53,507 nucleotides of DNA, taken from Comamonadaceae bacterium (GTDB lineage: Bacteria > Pseudomonadota > Gammaproteobacteria > Burkholderiales > Burkholderiaceae_C). Shown here in pieces: positions 18,187 through 27,383 of the stretch; position 1 is the first letter of the stretch; the number at the start of each line of letters is the position of its first letter. The notes beneath the pieces are model-generated. The model searched no databases and was not told where the DNA came from. It was given only the letters and a program-made list of their open reading frames with translations. The stretch covers positions 1-53,507 of the forward strand of contig CANGPN010000016.1 in NCBI GenBank assembly GCA_947456305.1, in the 5' to 3' direction. A program made the position numbers and the translations under genes.

Positions 18187-18201
18187 TGAGAATTATTCCT
18201 A
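18187..18201. promoter_or_regulatory. Fur-box-like 7-1-7 palindrome
   Basis: The sequence TGAGAATTATTCCTA matches 11 of 14 arm positions of the 7-1-7 Fur core TGATAATnATTATCA. It lies between the predicted -10 box and the FNR-like site of the iron uptake operon, where a bound repressor would block RNA polymerase. The genes controlled import iron, which supports the reading. No score was calculated. Confidence 0.55.
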
Positions 18202-18207
18202 TTTGCA

Positions 18208-18221
18208 TTGACCTGGATCAA
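18208..18221. promoter_or_regulatory. FNR/Anr-like binding site
   Basis: TTGACCTGGATCAA matches 9 of 10 conserved positions of the FNR/Anr consensus TTGATnnnnATCAA. Its centre (18214.5) is about 41.5-42.5 bp upstream of the start point predicted from the TAGAAT box, the classical spacing for class II activation by FNR. It could also influence the divergent zapE gene at 18306, but from farther away. Confidence 0.6.
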
Positions 18222-18305
18222 ACCCGGGTTAATCAGGCAAAATTCAAAAAATAGAAAGTGACTCAGATTTAGGCCAAATCCATTAAAGGGCACAATACGC
18301 CCGCC

Positions 18306-19403
18306 ATGACCGTACTTGAGACTTACCAGCAGGAACTGAAAAACCGGGGATTCAAAGCCGATCCGGCACAACTGCGGGCTGTTAACGCGCTGGATGAGTG
18401 CGCCAACGAGTGGGCGGATTACAAACACAAACGCGGTAACCGGCTGAAAAAACTCATCAATCACCCGGTTATTCCGCACGGCGTGTATTTGTATGGAGGT
18501 GTCGGGCGCGGCAAAAGCTTTTTAATGGACTGCTTTTACAAAGCAGTACCGATTGAGCGGAAAACGCGTTTGCATTTTCATGAATTCATGCGCGAAGTAC
18601 ACCGCGAGCTGCGCGAACTTCAAGGGACCGTCAACCCGCTGGATGAGCTGGGCGTGCGCATGGCTAAAAGATTTAAGCTGATTTGCTTTGATGAATTTCA
18701 CATTGCAGATATTACCGACGCCATGATTTTGCACCGCTTACTCGTGGCCATGCAAAACAATGACATAGGCTTTGTCACTACTTCCAATTTCCGGCCCGAC
18801 GAGTTGTATCCCGACGGCTTGCACCGTGACAGACTGTTGCCCGCCATCGATTTGCTCAACGCCACCATGAACGTGGTGAATGTAGAGAACGGCGTGGATT
18901 ACCGTGGACGCATGTTGGAACAGGCTCAGTTGTACCTGACTCCTTGCGATGAAAGCACTGAAGCACAGATGCAAACCACTTTTGATCTTTTGGCCGAATC
19001 GCCGGATGAGGACGGTTTGCTGACCATTGAGGAGCGCAAGTTGTGGGCCAAGCGCAGAGCCGGCGGCTTAGTCTGGTTCGATTTCAAAGTGTTGTGCGGC
19101 GGACCGCGTTCTCAGAACGATTTTCTGGAAATTGCCAGCCAGTTTCACACGGTTTTTCTCAGCGGTGTGCCCAAAATGGAAGTGCGAATGTCCTCTGAGG
19201 CTAGGCGTTTTACCTGGCTGATCGATGTGTTGTACGACCGGCGTGTCAAACTGGTGATTCAAGCGGATGTTGAACCAGAGGTGTTGTATACCGAAGGACC
19301 GATGTCGCACGAGTTCCCCCGTACCGCATCCCGATTGAGAGAGATGCAATCGGGCGAATTCCTGGCGCAGGGGCGCCGATTGGTGGATACTTCATTGACC
19401 TGA
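18306..19403 (+). CDS. zapE: Cell division ATPase ZapE (AFG1 family)
   Basis: The 365-residue AAA-type ATPase has Walker A GGVGRGKS at residues 64-71, followed by FLMDCFY, and Walker B in LICFDEFHIADI, both diagnostic of AFG1/ZapE. In E. coli ZapE is recruited late to the Z ring and helps constriction under stress or low oxygen. In Burkholderiales this gene commonly follows lpdA. Here about 4.4 kb of other genes lies between them. The start ATG at 18306 has a short leader with a CACAAT box just upstream (18291-18296), but no convincing -35. Confidence 0.93.
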   Translation: MTVLETYQQELKNRGFKADPAQLRAVNALDECANEWADYKHKRGNRLKKLINHPVIPHGVYLYGGVGRGKSFLMDCFYKAVPIERKTRLHFHEFMREVHRELRELQGTVNPLDELGVRMAKRFKLICFDEFHIADITDAMILHRLLVAMQNNDIGFVTTSNFRPDELYPDGLHRDRLLPAIDLLNATMNVVNVENGVDYRGRMLEQAQLYLTPCDESTEAQMQTTFDLLAESPDEDGLLTIEERKLWAKRRAGGLVWFDFKVLCGGPRSQNDFLEIASQFHTVFLSGVPKMEVRMSSEARRFTWLIDVLYDRRVKLVIQADVEPEVLYTEGPMSHEFPRTASRLREMQSGEFLAQGRRLVDTSLT

Positions 19404-19413
19404 ACCCGAGCAG

Positions 19414-20106
19414 ATGAAAAAACTTCTTTATCTTTCGATCTTTTGCCTTTGCGTCAGCACGACTTCGCATGCCTGGCAAGCTGTCAACACACCCGTGGTT
19501 TTACCCGCTGAAGACATATTGCAAGGGGTCAATATAGAAGAAGAACGTTCCCGCATCAAAAGCGCGCGTGAGACTGCTTTAGAAGCATATAAAAAAGAAG
19601 TGAAAAACTGTTACCAGCAAGTTGTGGTCAGCAGTTGCAAGATGGACGCGCAGCAGAAAAAAATAGAGATTGACAACGATTTGCGTCGACAAGAGGTGTT
19701 GCTCAATAACTATCAGAGGCAACTTCGCGGCGACAAGGCACTGCAACGCCTGGATGAAAAGCAGCGTGTCGATAAACAAATTGATGCTGAAGAAAAGCGT
19801 ATCGAATACCACAACAGCCATCTGGAAAAACTCCAGGAAAATCTGGACAAAAACGAAAAATACCTGCAGCAACAAGAAGACATTGAGGCCAACCGCGAAA
19901 AATACGAACAGCGCATGCAAGAGATCAGGGAGCGGCAGCGCAAGCAGCAGGAAAAAGCCGCTGCCATTGAAAAAAAACGTGCCGATTACCAGCGCAAACT
20001 TGATGAAGCTGAAAAACACCGGCAGCAGGTGGAAGCCGACAGCGCAACTCGCAAGCCATCCACAGACGCTTTGCCCAAGCCCCGCCCTGAAGATATGCCC
20101 AAATGA
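19414..20106 (+). CDS. Uncharacterised exported coiled-coil protein
   Basis: The 230-residue product begins with a signal peptide (KKLLYLSIFCLCVSTTSHAW). After a short linker, residues from about 35 to 215 are almost entirely charged and helix-forming, rich in Glu, Lys, Gln and Arg, which predicts a long coiled coil. Two cysteines sit close together (NCYQQVVVSSC) near residues 64-74. The C-terminus is Pro-rich. I recognise no family. It begins 10 bp after zapE, so it is probably co-transcribed with it and with the helicase gene 12 bp downstream. The sequence supports a periplasmic structural or scaffold role but does not prove it. Confidence 0.75.
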   Translation: MKKLLYLSIFCLCVSTTSHAWQAVNTPVVLPAEDILQGVNIEEERSRIKSARETALEAYKKEVKNCYQQVVVSSCKMDAQQKKIEIDNDLRRQEVLLNNYQRQLRGDKALQRLDEKQRVDKQIDAEEKRIEYHNSHLEKLQENLDKNEKYLQQQEDIEANREKYEQRMQEIRERQRKQQEKAAAIEKKRADYQRKLDEAEKHRQQVEADSATRKPSTDALPKPRPEDMPK

Positions 20107-20118
20107 GAGGGGAATGCA

Positions 20119-22140
20119 TTGGCCGATAGCCTGAGCGATGTGGTGCGGGAAATGTTCACCCCGCAAGGACCATTGGCGCGTGCCACCGCTTTTTTTCAGC
20201 CCCGGCAAGGTCAAACAGATATGGCGTTGGCCGTGGCTCATACGCTGGAACACGGCGGTTCGCTGGTAGTGGAAGCAGGTACAGGTGTCGGTAAAACCTT
20301 TGCCTATCTGGTACCTGCTTTGCTCAGCGGGGAACGGGTCTTGGTCTCCACGGCCACCAAGACATTACAGGACCAATTGTTTGCCCGCGATATTCCTGAT
20401 GTGCTCAAAGCCCTGGGCTTGCCTTTGAAGCTGGCCTTGCTCAAAGGCCGGGGCAGTTATTTGTGTCAACAACGCCTTGAGTTGACGCTGCAGTCAGCCA
20501 GCTTGCCTGACCGTCAGTCTGTCAAAACCCTGGCCTTGGTCCAAAAATGGGCGCTCACCACCTCAAGCGGCGATCTGGCCGAAGTACCTACACTGGACGA
20601 GCGCTCAGCTTTGATTCCTTTGATCACATCTAACCGCGACAACTGCCTGGGTTCGCCGTGTCCGCACTGGCGCGATTGCCATGTCAACTCGGCCCGCCGG
20701 GAGGCCATGGCCGCTGACGTGGTGGTGATCAATCACCATTTATTTTTTGCAGACATGGCGGTGCGCGAGTCAGGCATGGCCGAACTCTTGCCCAGTGTTC
20801 GCGTGGTGATATTCGACGAAGCACACCAGCTGAATGAAACCGGCATACAGTTTTTGGGCAAACAACTCGGCAGCGCGCAATTGCTGGATCTGGCGCGCGA
20901 TGTGTTGACCGCCGGATTGCAATTGGCCAGAGGCTTGGTCGATTGGCAAAGCGTGACAGGCGCTTTTGAAAAAACCATACGCGATTGGCGGCTGGTGGTG
21001 GGCAAGCAAAACGCCAATGCCAAATTGCGCTGGAACCAGCCTCAACCCCAGGGTTTGGATGAGCAAGACTGGCAGCAGGCTTTGGAAGACGTCAAAGCAG
21101 CAGCCCTAAGCTTGCAAACCGCTTTGGAAACCGTCGTAGATGCTGCGCCCGATTTTCAGCGTCTGCACGAGCGCTTAGAAGAAGTGGTCGGTCTGATAGC
21201 GCATTTCTCAGAAGTTTGCGCCAGCGGTTCTGTGCGCTGGCTGGATGTGGGCTCGCACATACGCTGCATGGAAGCACCTTTAGACATTGCCGATGTGGTG
21301 AAAAACAAATTGCTTGAATCTCAGGTGCTGACTGTGCCGAATACAGACCACGAGCCGGTGGCGCTTGCGCGCAGTTGGGTGTTTACCTCTGCCACCTTGG
21401 GCGCCGATGAGAAATTGACCTGGTTCACTGAGCCCTGCGGCTTGCAAAACGCGCAAGTCCTTAAGGTGGAAAGTCCCTTCGATTATGAAAATCAGGCTTG
21501 GGTTTATGTGCCCAGGCTGATGGTGTCTCCCAAGGATCCAGGACACAGTGCCGAAGTCGGCGAATTGTCCTTGCAAGTGGCGCGTGCCTTGGGCGGTCGT
21601 ACGCTGGTGCTGACTACCACTACCCGGGCTTTGCGCGCCATCGGCGAGCAATTGCAGGCTGCCGCAGGCGAATCAGGCGAGTTGCTGATATTGGTTCAAG
21701 GACAGCATCCCAAGCGCGAACTCATGCAACGTTTTCGCCAAGCGATTGAACCCGGCGGAACTGGAACGGTATTGGTTGCTACTGCCAGTTTCTGGGAGGG
21801 TTTTGACGTTCCGGGCGATGCGCTGCAGGCGGTGGTGATCGATAAGCTGCCATTTCCGCCGCCGAACGACCCGCTGGTTGAAGCCCGCAGCCAAAGATTG
21901 GAGGCCAAGGGCCGCAGTTCGTTCAATGATTATTTTTTACCCGAGGCGGCAGTCTCTTTGAAACAGGGGGCAGGTCGTTTGATACGGCGCGAAACAGACC
22001 GCGGTGCTTTGGTGGTTTGCGACAACCGATTGGTCAGTACGCCTTACGGTCGTCGATTACTGGCCGGTTTGCCGCCTATGAAACGCTTGGATCAGTTGCC
22101 TCAGTTGTTAGAGGCGCTGAAAAGCATCACCAGAACTTAA
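20119..22140 (+). CDS. DinG/YoaA-family ATP-dependent DNA helicase
   Basis: This 673-residue superfamily 2 (XPD-like) helicase has Walker A AGTGVGKT at 53-60 and a DEAH box in VVIFDEAHQL. Motif VI is QGAGRLIRRETDRG. Four cysteines (SYLCQQ, NCLGSPC, DC) fit the iron-sulfur cluster domain of this family. Such helicases unwind DNA 5'-3' in repair and resolve R-loops or forks. The start is a TTG at 20119, preceded by the strong ribosome site GAGAGGGGAA; the ATG at 20114 is out of frame. Its last 14 bp overlap the end of bamD on the opposite strand. Confidence 0.92.
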   Translation: MADSLSDVVREMFTPQGPLARATAFFQPRQGQTDMALAVAHTLEHGGSLVVEAGTGVGKTFAYLVPALLSGERVLVSTATKTLQDQLFARDIPDVLKALGLPLKLALLKGRGSYLCQQRLELTLQSASLPDRQSVKTLALVQKWALTTSSGDLAEVPTLDERSALIPLITSNRDNCLGSPCPHWRDCHVNSARREAMAADVVVINHHLFFADMAVRESGMAELLPSVRVVIFDEAHQLNETGIQFLGKQLGSAQLLDLARDVLTAGLQLARGLVDWQSVTGAFEKTIRDWRLVVGKQNANAKLRWNQPQPQGLDEQDWQQALEDVKAAALSLQTALETVVDAAPDFQRLHERLEEVVGLIAHFSEVCASGSVRWLDVGSHIRCMEAPLDIADVVKNKLLESQVLTVPNTDHEPVALARSWVFTSATLGADEKLTWFTEPCGLQNAQVLKVESPFDYENQAWVYVPRLMVSPKDPGHSAEVGELSLQVARALGGRTLVLTTTTRALRAIGEQLQAAAGESGELLILVQGQHPKRELMQRFRQAIEPGGTGTVLVATASFWEGFDVPGDALQAVVIDKLPFPPPNDPLVEARSQRLEAKGRSSFNDYFLPEAAVSLKQGAGRLIRRETDRGALVVCDNRLVSTPYGRRLLAGLPPMKRLDQLPQLLEALKSITRT

Positions 22141-22927
22141 ACCAGCTTTTTTTCTCGGTCGGGATAGGAGGTGCGGGCTTGGGAAAAAAATTGCTTTCCG
22201 GGAATGAGGCCTGTAATACCCTTTGCGTGTCGTCCCGCAATTGCGTGAGGCCTAGCGCCTGGTAGGACTCGATCAGAATAATCAGTGCTGTTTCTGCAGC
22301 CTCGCTGTTCGGGTAGTCGTTCAACGTGGCCTGGGCCCGGTTCACAGCCGCTATGTAAGCCCCTTTTTTGTAGTAATACCTGGCAACTTTCAATTCGGAC
22401 TTGGCCAGCAAATTGACGATATGGCGCATGCGCAGCGTGGCATCTTCTGCGTATCTGGACTGCGGAAATCGGGTGACCAGTTCTTTGTAGGCCTCGAAGG
22501 AATCGCGCGCAGCCATCTGGTCACGTTCAGCCAGATCTTGCTTAAACCATTTGGACATCAAGCCCATGTCGTCATTGAAATTGATGGTGCCTTTGAGGTA
22601 AAGCGCGTAGTCAACCGCTGGATTGGCAGGGTTGAGCTTCATGAACCTGTCAAGCGTCATCAGCGCACCCACACGGTCACCGTTTTTCAGTTGCGCATAG
22701 GCTTTGTCGAGTTGCGCCTGCTGTGCCAGCACAGTACCGGCGGCGCGGCCTTCCAGTTTGTCAAACAAGTTGATGGACTTGTCGTACAAATTGCCGTGCA
22801 TGTTGTCCTTGGCCTCGGCATAAATTTCTTCCGGGGTCATTTTGGCGGTAGGGTCCTTCTCTTCGGTGGCACAGCCCATCAGCCAGAGAGTAGAGAACAA
22901 CAACGATAATGAAATAAATCTCAACAC
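22127..22927 (-). CDS. bamD: Outer membrane protein assembly factor BamD
   Basis: The 266-residue lipoprotein has signal and lipobox LMGC with Cys19 as the lipidated residue, followed by TPR-like repeats across residues 35-240 (for example AQLDKAYAQLKNGDRVGAL). BamD is the essential lipoprotein that, with BamA, inserts beta-barrel proteins in the outer membrane. Length matches the betaproteobacterial family. The gene is divergent from rluD with 39 bp between start codons, an arrangement common in proteobacteria. It converges on the helicase gene with a 14-bp overlap. Confidence 0.95.
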   Translation of the reverse strand: MLRFISLSLLFSTLWLMGCATEEKDPTAKMTPEEIYAEAKDNMHGNLYDKSINLFDKLEGRAAGTVLAQQAQLDKAYAQLKNGDRVGALMTLDRFMKLNPANPAVDYALYLKGTINFNDDMGLMSKWFKQDLAERDQMAARDSFEAYKELVTRFPQSRYAEDATLRMRHIVNLLAKSELKVARYYYKKGAYIAAVNRAQATLNDYPNSEAAETALIILIESYQALGLTQLRDDTQRVLQASFPESNFFPKPAPPIPTEKKSWFKFW

Positions 22928-22966
22928 AATTAACCTTCACGCTTTGAATTAAACCGATTATCAACG

Positions 22967-23992
22967 ATGCATCCTGATCAACATAGCAAGACCCTGCCGC
23001 CAGTGAGTGCGGAGGTAGACGCCGATGAACTGGATGCCGAGGTAGAAGAGCGCCGGCTGGAAATACCGCCGCACTTGCACCGCGAAAGGCTGGACCGAGC
23101 TCTGGTTCAGTTAATGCCGGAGTTCTCCCGCAACCACCTGAAACACCTGATTGAAGATGCTTGCGTCAGCAGCAGTGCACTGACTTCGCCGGTTGCCAAG
23201 GTAGCTTACCTGGTCAAGGCGGCGGAAATTATCACTGTCCGATTGCAACCCACTGCCATGTCGCAGGCCTATGTGCCTCAGGCCATGCCGTTGGAGATTG
23301 TTTATGAAGACGAGCATTTGCGCGTGATCAACAAGCCGGTTGGACTGGTAGTGCACCCGGCCCCCGGCAATTGGAGCGGGACATTGTTGAACGGACTGCT
23401 GGCACTGGATGCTGCCGCTGCCCAAGTGCCGCGCGCCGGCATTGTTCACCGCTTGGACAAAGACACCAGCGGCCTGATGGTGGTGGCCCGCACCCGCGCT
23501 TGCATGGATGCCCTGGTGCAAATGATTGCGGCACGTGAAGTGGCGCGTGAATACCTGGCGATCAGCCAGCGTGCCTGGCGCGGCGAGGTTCTTCGCGAGG
23601 TGGAGTTACCCATAGGCCGGGATCCGAGACAGCGACTGCGCATGGCAGTTGTTGATCTTGAGCGACAGTCAGGCAAAAACGCCCATACCTCTTTGGAATG
23701 TTTGCAAAGCAATGACCAAGGTTGTCTGGTGCATTGCACTTTGCATACCGGGCGAACCCATCAGATCCGTGTACATATGGCGGCCATCGGCCTGCCTTTG
23801 ATGGCCGATGGTTTGTATGGCGGCGCAGGCAGTGCCGATATTCATCGCCAGGCTTTGCACGCCTTTAGCCTGGCTTTTACGCACCCTTTCAGTGCAAAAG
23901 CTTTGCATTTTCAAATTCCGCTTCCACCCGACATGTTGGCCGCCTTGGCAGGTATGGGTTTGGAACCCCCCTCGGTTAGAATGAACGGTTAA
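22967..23992 (+). CDS. rluD: 23S rRNA pseudouridine synthase RluD
   Basis: The 341-residue enzyme has an acidic N-terminal extension of about 30 residues, then an S4 RNA-binding domain (HRERLDRALVQL) and the RluA-type catalytic domain with Asp164 in HRLDKDTSGL. RluD makes the pseudouridines of helix 69 (positions 1911, 1915 and 1917 in E. coli) and is important for ribosome assembly. RTHQIRVHM near the C-terminal part is the second conserved motif. It diverges from bamD, which favours RluD over RluC. The laccase-like gene pgeF, often next to rluD, is absent; scpB follows instead. Confidence 0.9.
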   Translation: MHPDQHSKTLPPVSAEVDADELDAEVEERRLEIPPHLHRERLDRALVQLMPEFSRNHLKHLIEDACVSSSALTSPVAKVAYLVKAAEIITVRLQPTAMSQAYVPQAMPLEIVYEDEHLRVINKPVGLVVHPAPGNWSGTLLNGLLALDAAAAQVPRAGIVHRLDKDTSGLMVVARTRACMDALVQMIAAREVAREYLAISQRAWRGEVLREVELPIGRDPRQRLRMAVVDLERQSGKNAHTSLECLQSNDQGCLVHCTLHTGRTHQIRVHMAAIGLPLMADGLYGGAGSADIHRQALHAFSLAFTHPFSAKALHFQIPLPPDMLAALAGMGLEPPSVRMNG

Positions 23993-24013
23993 ATACCCCC
24001 CGGATGACTGACT

Positions 24014-24742
24014 ATGAATACCCTGGATGCCAAGCGTGTCCTTGAGACGGCTTTGTTGTGCGCCTCCCAGCCTCTTCAGGTCCGGGAGTTGCGTCAACTG
24101 TTTCATGATGAACTGGGCGCTGATACGCTTAAAACGCTGCTTGAATCCATTCAGTTGGATTGGCAGCAGCGCGGCCTTGAACTGGTGAATGTGGCCAGCG
24201 GCTGGCGTATGCAAAGCCGCCCTGAAATGCGGGATTTTTTGGACCGGCTGCATCCTGAAAAGCCGCCCAAGTATTCCCGTGCCGCCATGGAGACCTTGGC
24301 CATCATTGCTTACCGCCAGCCGGTCACGCGTGGCGACATGGAAGACATCCGAGGCGTCACGGTCAATTCGCTGGTGATCAAACAACTCGAAGACAGAGGC
24401 TGGGTCGAGGTCATCGGTCAGCGCGAAACCGTCGGTCGTCCTATGTTGTACGCAACGACACGCCAGTTTCTGGACGATCTGGGCATTTCCTCTTTGGATC
24501 AGTTGCCGCCGTTGGAAACCCAAGGCGCGAGCGAAGGTTTTTTTGAGCAACTGGCAGTGGCGGAAGAACCCGATCCGGCTCAAATGAGCATCTCACTGGA
24601 ATCCCCGATCAGCGAGGACTGGGACAAAGCAGGCGAGTCGACAGACTTAGCCATGCCACTGGACAAACCGGACAATGACGCAGCGCCCTCGCTGCCTGAC
24701 CGCATCACGCATGATGACACTGACACAGGTAACACCCATTGA
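24014..24742 (+). CDS. scpB: Segregation and condensation protein B
   Basis: ScpB is the winged-helix accessory subunit of the SMC condensin-like complex that organises and segregates the chromosome. The 242-residue product has the two winged-helix domains, with the family signature ALETLAIIAYRQPVTR-like segment (here METLAIIAYRQPVTRGDMED) in the middle and GRPMLYATT. An acidic tail of about 60 residues follows. No scpA is adjacent. A TTAGAAT box lies at the end of rluD just upstream. The stop overlaps the TTG start of rluB, suggesting coupled translation. Confidence 0.92.
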   Translation: MNTLDAKRVLETALLCASQPLQVRELRQLFHDELGADTLKTLLESIQLDWQQRGLELVNVASGWRMQSRPEMRDFLDRLHPEKPPKYSRAAMETLAIIAYRQPVTRGDMEDIRGVTVNSLVIKQLEDRGWVEVIGQRETVGRPMLYATTRQFLDDLGISSLDQLPPLETQGASEGFFEQLAVAEEPDPAQMSISLESPISEDWDKAGESTDLAMPLDKPDNDAAPSLPDRITHDDTDTGNTH

Positions 24743-25779
24743 CCAAACCCGGCATTCAGTTTGACGACATCGTCACAGGCGTTTACGACACCCAAGTCGT
24801 TTCTGCGGCGCAAGACGACCCCGCCAAGCGTGTACTCAGCGCCCAGCCGGATACCCCCAAACTGCACAAAGTGCTGGCCCAATCCGGTCTGGGCTCGCGT
24901 CTGGACATGGAACAACTCATTGCCGACGGCAAAGTGCTTGTCAATGATGAACCGGCTCACGTCGGTCAACGCATTCAGTATGGCGACCGCATCAAGGTCA
25001 ATGGCAAACCCTTGTTTGTCCGCATCGAACCACCACCGCCGCGCATCATTGCGTATCACAAGCCAGCCGGTGAAATTGTCAGCCGCGACGACCCGCAAAG
25101 CCGTCCCACCGTGTTTCGCAAACTGCCGCGTTTGCAAACCGGTAAATGGCAATCTGTCGGTCGCTTAGACCTGAACACCGAAGGCCTGCTGTTGTTCACC
25201 AATTCAGGAGAACTGGCCAACAAGCTGATGCACCCGCGCTTCGGTTTGGAGCGTGAATATGCGGTGCGAGTGCTCGGACATTTGAGCAATATCGAAAAAG
25301 CCAAGTTGCTCGAAGGTGTGCAGCTCGAAGACGGCGAAGCCAAATTCGGCAGCCTGGAAGAGGGCGGTGGTGAGGGTGCGAACTGTTGGTACCGGGTCAC
25401 CATTCAAGAAGGCCGCAACCGCGAGGTGCGACGCATGTTTGAAGCGGTAGGCCATGCGGTCAGCCGACTCATACGCATACGCTACGGAAAAATGCTGTTG
25501 CCACGCGGCTTGAAGCGCGGCGAATGCATGGAACTTGACGGTGCCGATACCGAGCAATTGATACGCAGCGCGGGTTTGGGCCGGGTGTCTGCCAAATCCA
25601 CCGGCGTACGCCAATCCACGCCTGCGCCGTCAACAGCGCGCAAAAGCCGTTCGGCCAATCCGCTGGCTGCGCCCAAACCCGATTTCATCGGGGCCGACAG
25701 CTTGTCGCGGCAACGGCGGGACCAGAAATCGAAAGCCTCACGCACAAAGGCTTTACCGCGCAGGGCTAAAATCAGCTGA
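24739..25779 (+). CDS. rluB: 23S rRNA pseudouridine synthase RluB
   Basis: The 346-residue RsuA-family enzyme has an S4 domain at residues 41-90 ([14 protein letters not shown]) and the catalytic Asp144 in [12 protein letters not shown] basic C-terminal tail of about 70 residues is common in betaproteobacterial RluB. E. coli RluB modifies position 2605 of 23S rRNA. Translation starts at TTG 24739, overlapping the scpB stop. About 40 residues precede the S4 domain, so later starts cannot be fully excluded, but no ATG sits between. The scpB-rluB pairing is widespread and supports the call. Confidence 0.9.
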   Translation: MTKPGIQFDDIVTGVYDTQVVSAAQDDPAKRVLSAQPDTPKLHKVLAQSGLGSRLDMEQLIADGKVLVNDEPAHVGQRIQYGDRIKVNGKPLFVRIEPPPPRIIAYHKPAGEIVSRDDPQSRPTVFRKLPRLQTGKWQSVGRLDLNTEGLLLFTNSGELANKLMHPRFGLEREYAVRVLGHLSNIEKAKLLEGVQLEDGEAKFGSLEEGGGEGANCWYRVTIQEGRNREVRRMFEAVGHAVSRLIRIRYGKMLLPRGLKRGECMELDGADTEQLIRSAGLGRVSAKSTGVRQSTPAPSTARKSRSANPLAAPKPDFIGADSLSRQRRDQKSKASRTKALPRRAKIS

Positions 25780-25825
25780 TATTGGCTCCGCCATTATTTT
25801 TGTCAACTTACTGGAAATCTTTCTC

Positions 25826-26251
25826 ATGGCTATCGAACGCACACTCTCCATCATCAAACCCGACGCTGTCGCCAAAAACGTCATCGGCCAAATTTACAGC
25901 CGCTTTGAAGGTGCTGGCTTGAAAATCATCGCTTCACGCATGGCCCACCTCAGCCGTGGCGAAGCCGAAGCTTTTTACGGTGTCCACAAAGCACGTCCAT
26001 TCTTCAAAGACCTGGTCGATTTCATGATCTCCGGTCCTGTCATGATCCAAGTGCTCGAAGGCGAAAACGCTATTTTGAAAAACCGCGACCTGATGGGCGC
26101 GACTGATCCTAAAAAGGCCGACAAAGGCACTATCCGCGCCGATTTTGCTGACAGCATCGATGCCAACGCAGTGCACGGCTCTGACGGTCCCGACACCGCC
26201 GCACATGAAATCGCCTTTTTCTTTGCCGGCCTGAACGTTTTCAACCGTTGA
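25826..26251 (+). CDS. ndk: Nucleoside diphosphate kinase
   Basis: The 141-residue enzyme balances nucleoside triphosphates by ping-pong phosphate transfer through His117 in NAVHGSD. The N-terminal [10 protein letters not shown] and [10 protein letters not shown] are family signatures, and length is typical. It opens the conserved block ndk-rlmN-ispG-hisS. The gap of 46 bp from rluB has no visible terminator. Confidence 0.97.
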   Translation: MAIERTLSIIKPDAVAKNVIGQIYSRFEGAGLKIIASRMAHLSRGEAEAFYGVHKARPFFKDLVDFMISGPVMIQVLEGENAILKNRDLMGATDPKKADKGTIRADFADSIDANAVHGSDGPDTAAHEIAFFFAGLNVFNR

Positions 26252-26273
26252 TGGCGGCTCGCCCCGCCTGCCC

Positions 26274-27383
26274 ATGAAAACCAATCTGCTCGACTTTGAT
26301 CTCGACGGTTTGGTGGCTTGGTGTCAGGCGCAGGGCGAGAAAAAATTCCGTGCGGTCCAGCTCTTTCGCTGGATCCACCACAAAGGCGTGTCTGACTTCA
26401 CGCAAATGACCGATTTGGCGCAAAGCCTTCGGAATATGCTGCAAGAGACAGCAGAAGTCAGCTTCTTACCCGTTGTCTCCCGCCACGATTCTGCCGATGG
26501 CACCATCAAATGGATGTTTGATGTCGGCCAGGGCAACGCCATAGAAACTGTTTTCATTCCCGAAACCGACCGTGGCACCTTGTGCATTTCCTCCCAAGCC
26601 GGTTGCGCTGTGGGTTGTCCGTTTTGCTCCACCGGTGCACAAGGCTTTAGCCGCAATCTCACCACCGCAGAAATTTTGGCTCAGCTCTGGTTTGCCGAAA
26701 CCACGCTGCGGCGCGAACTCGGCAAGGACGAACGCGTCATCTCCAATGTGGTGATGATGGGCATGGGCGAACCCTTGCAAAACTACGCCGCCTTGGTGCC
26801 AGCACTGAAAACCATGCTGGATGACCACGGTTACGGCATGTCGCGCCGCCGGGTGACGGTGTCCACCTCCGGGGTGGTTCCCATGATCGAGCGGCTCAGC
26901 CAAGATTGTCCTGTGGCTTTGGCCGTCTCTCTACACGCGCCAGATGATGCATTGCGCGACCGTTTGGTGCCGCTGAACCAAAAATATCCGTTGGCAGAAC
27001 TGCTGCAAGCCTGCCGCGATTACCTGGCTTTTGCGCCGCGTGACTTCATCACCTTTGAATACTGCATGCTTGACGGCGTGAACGACAGCGATGATCACGC
27101 CCGTGCGCTGGTCGACTTGGTGCGCCCTTCGCGCGGCGAACCCTTGCCTTGCAAATTCAACCTGATTCCCTTCAACCCGTTTCCGGCTTCCGGCTTGCTG
27201 CGTTCGCCGCCTGCGCGGGTCAAAGCGTTTGCCTCGCTGCTGTCAGACGCAGGCATCGTCACCACCATTCGCAAAACACGCGGCGACGACATTGCCGCCG
27301 CTTGCGGACAACTGGCCGGAGACATACAAGACCGCACAGATGTCGCGGGCAGACGCGCCAAAATCATCCCGATTCACGCCTGA
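26274..27383 (+). CDS. rlmN: 23S rRNA / tRNA adenine-C2 methyltransferase RlmN
   Basis: RlmN is a radical SAM methyltransferase that methylates A2503 of 23S rRNA and A37 of some tRNAs. The 369-residue protein has the cluster-binding cysteines C111, C115 and C118 in [11 protein letters not shown]. It also has the GMGEPLQNY motif and the C-terminal catalytic cysteine region [10 protein letters not shown]. The start is 22 bp after ndk. The next gene, ispG, begins only 18 bp after its stop, without the pilF and rodZ genes that usually sit here in related bacteria. Confidence 0.95.
   Translation: MKTNLLDFDLDGLVAWCQAQGEKKFRAVQLFRWIHHKGVSDFTQMTDLAQSLRNMLQETAEVSFLPVVSRHDSADGTIKWMFDVGQGNAIETVFIPETDRGTLCISSQAGCAVGCPFCSTGAQGFSRNLTTAEILAQLWFAETTLRRELGKDERVISNVVMMGMGEPLQNYAALVPALKTMLDDHGYGMSRRRVTVSTSGVVPMIERLSQDCPVALAVSLHAPDDALRDRLVPLNQKYPLAELLQACRDYLAFAPRDFITFEYCMLDGVNDSDDHARALVDLVRPSRGEPLPCKFNLIPFNPFPASGLLRSPPARVKAFASLLSDAGIVTTIRKTRGDDIAAACGQLAGDIQDRTDVAGRRAKIIPIHA

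Noticed and set aside
23669..24583. 304-codon minus-strand frame across rluD and scpB
   Set aside because: Antisense to two well-supported genes and without any motif.
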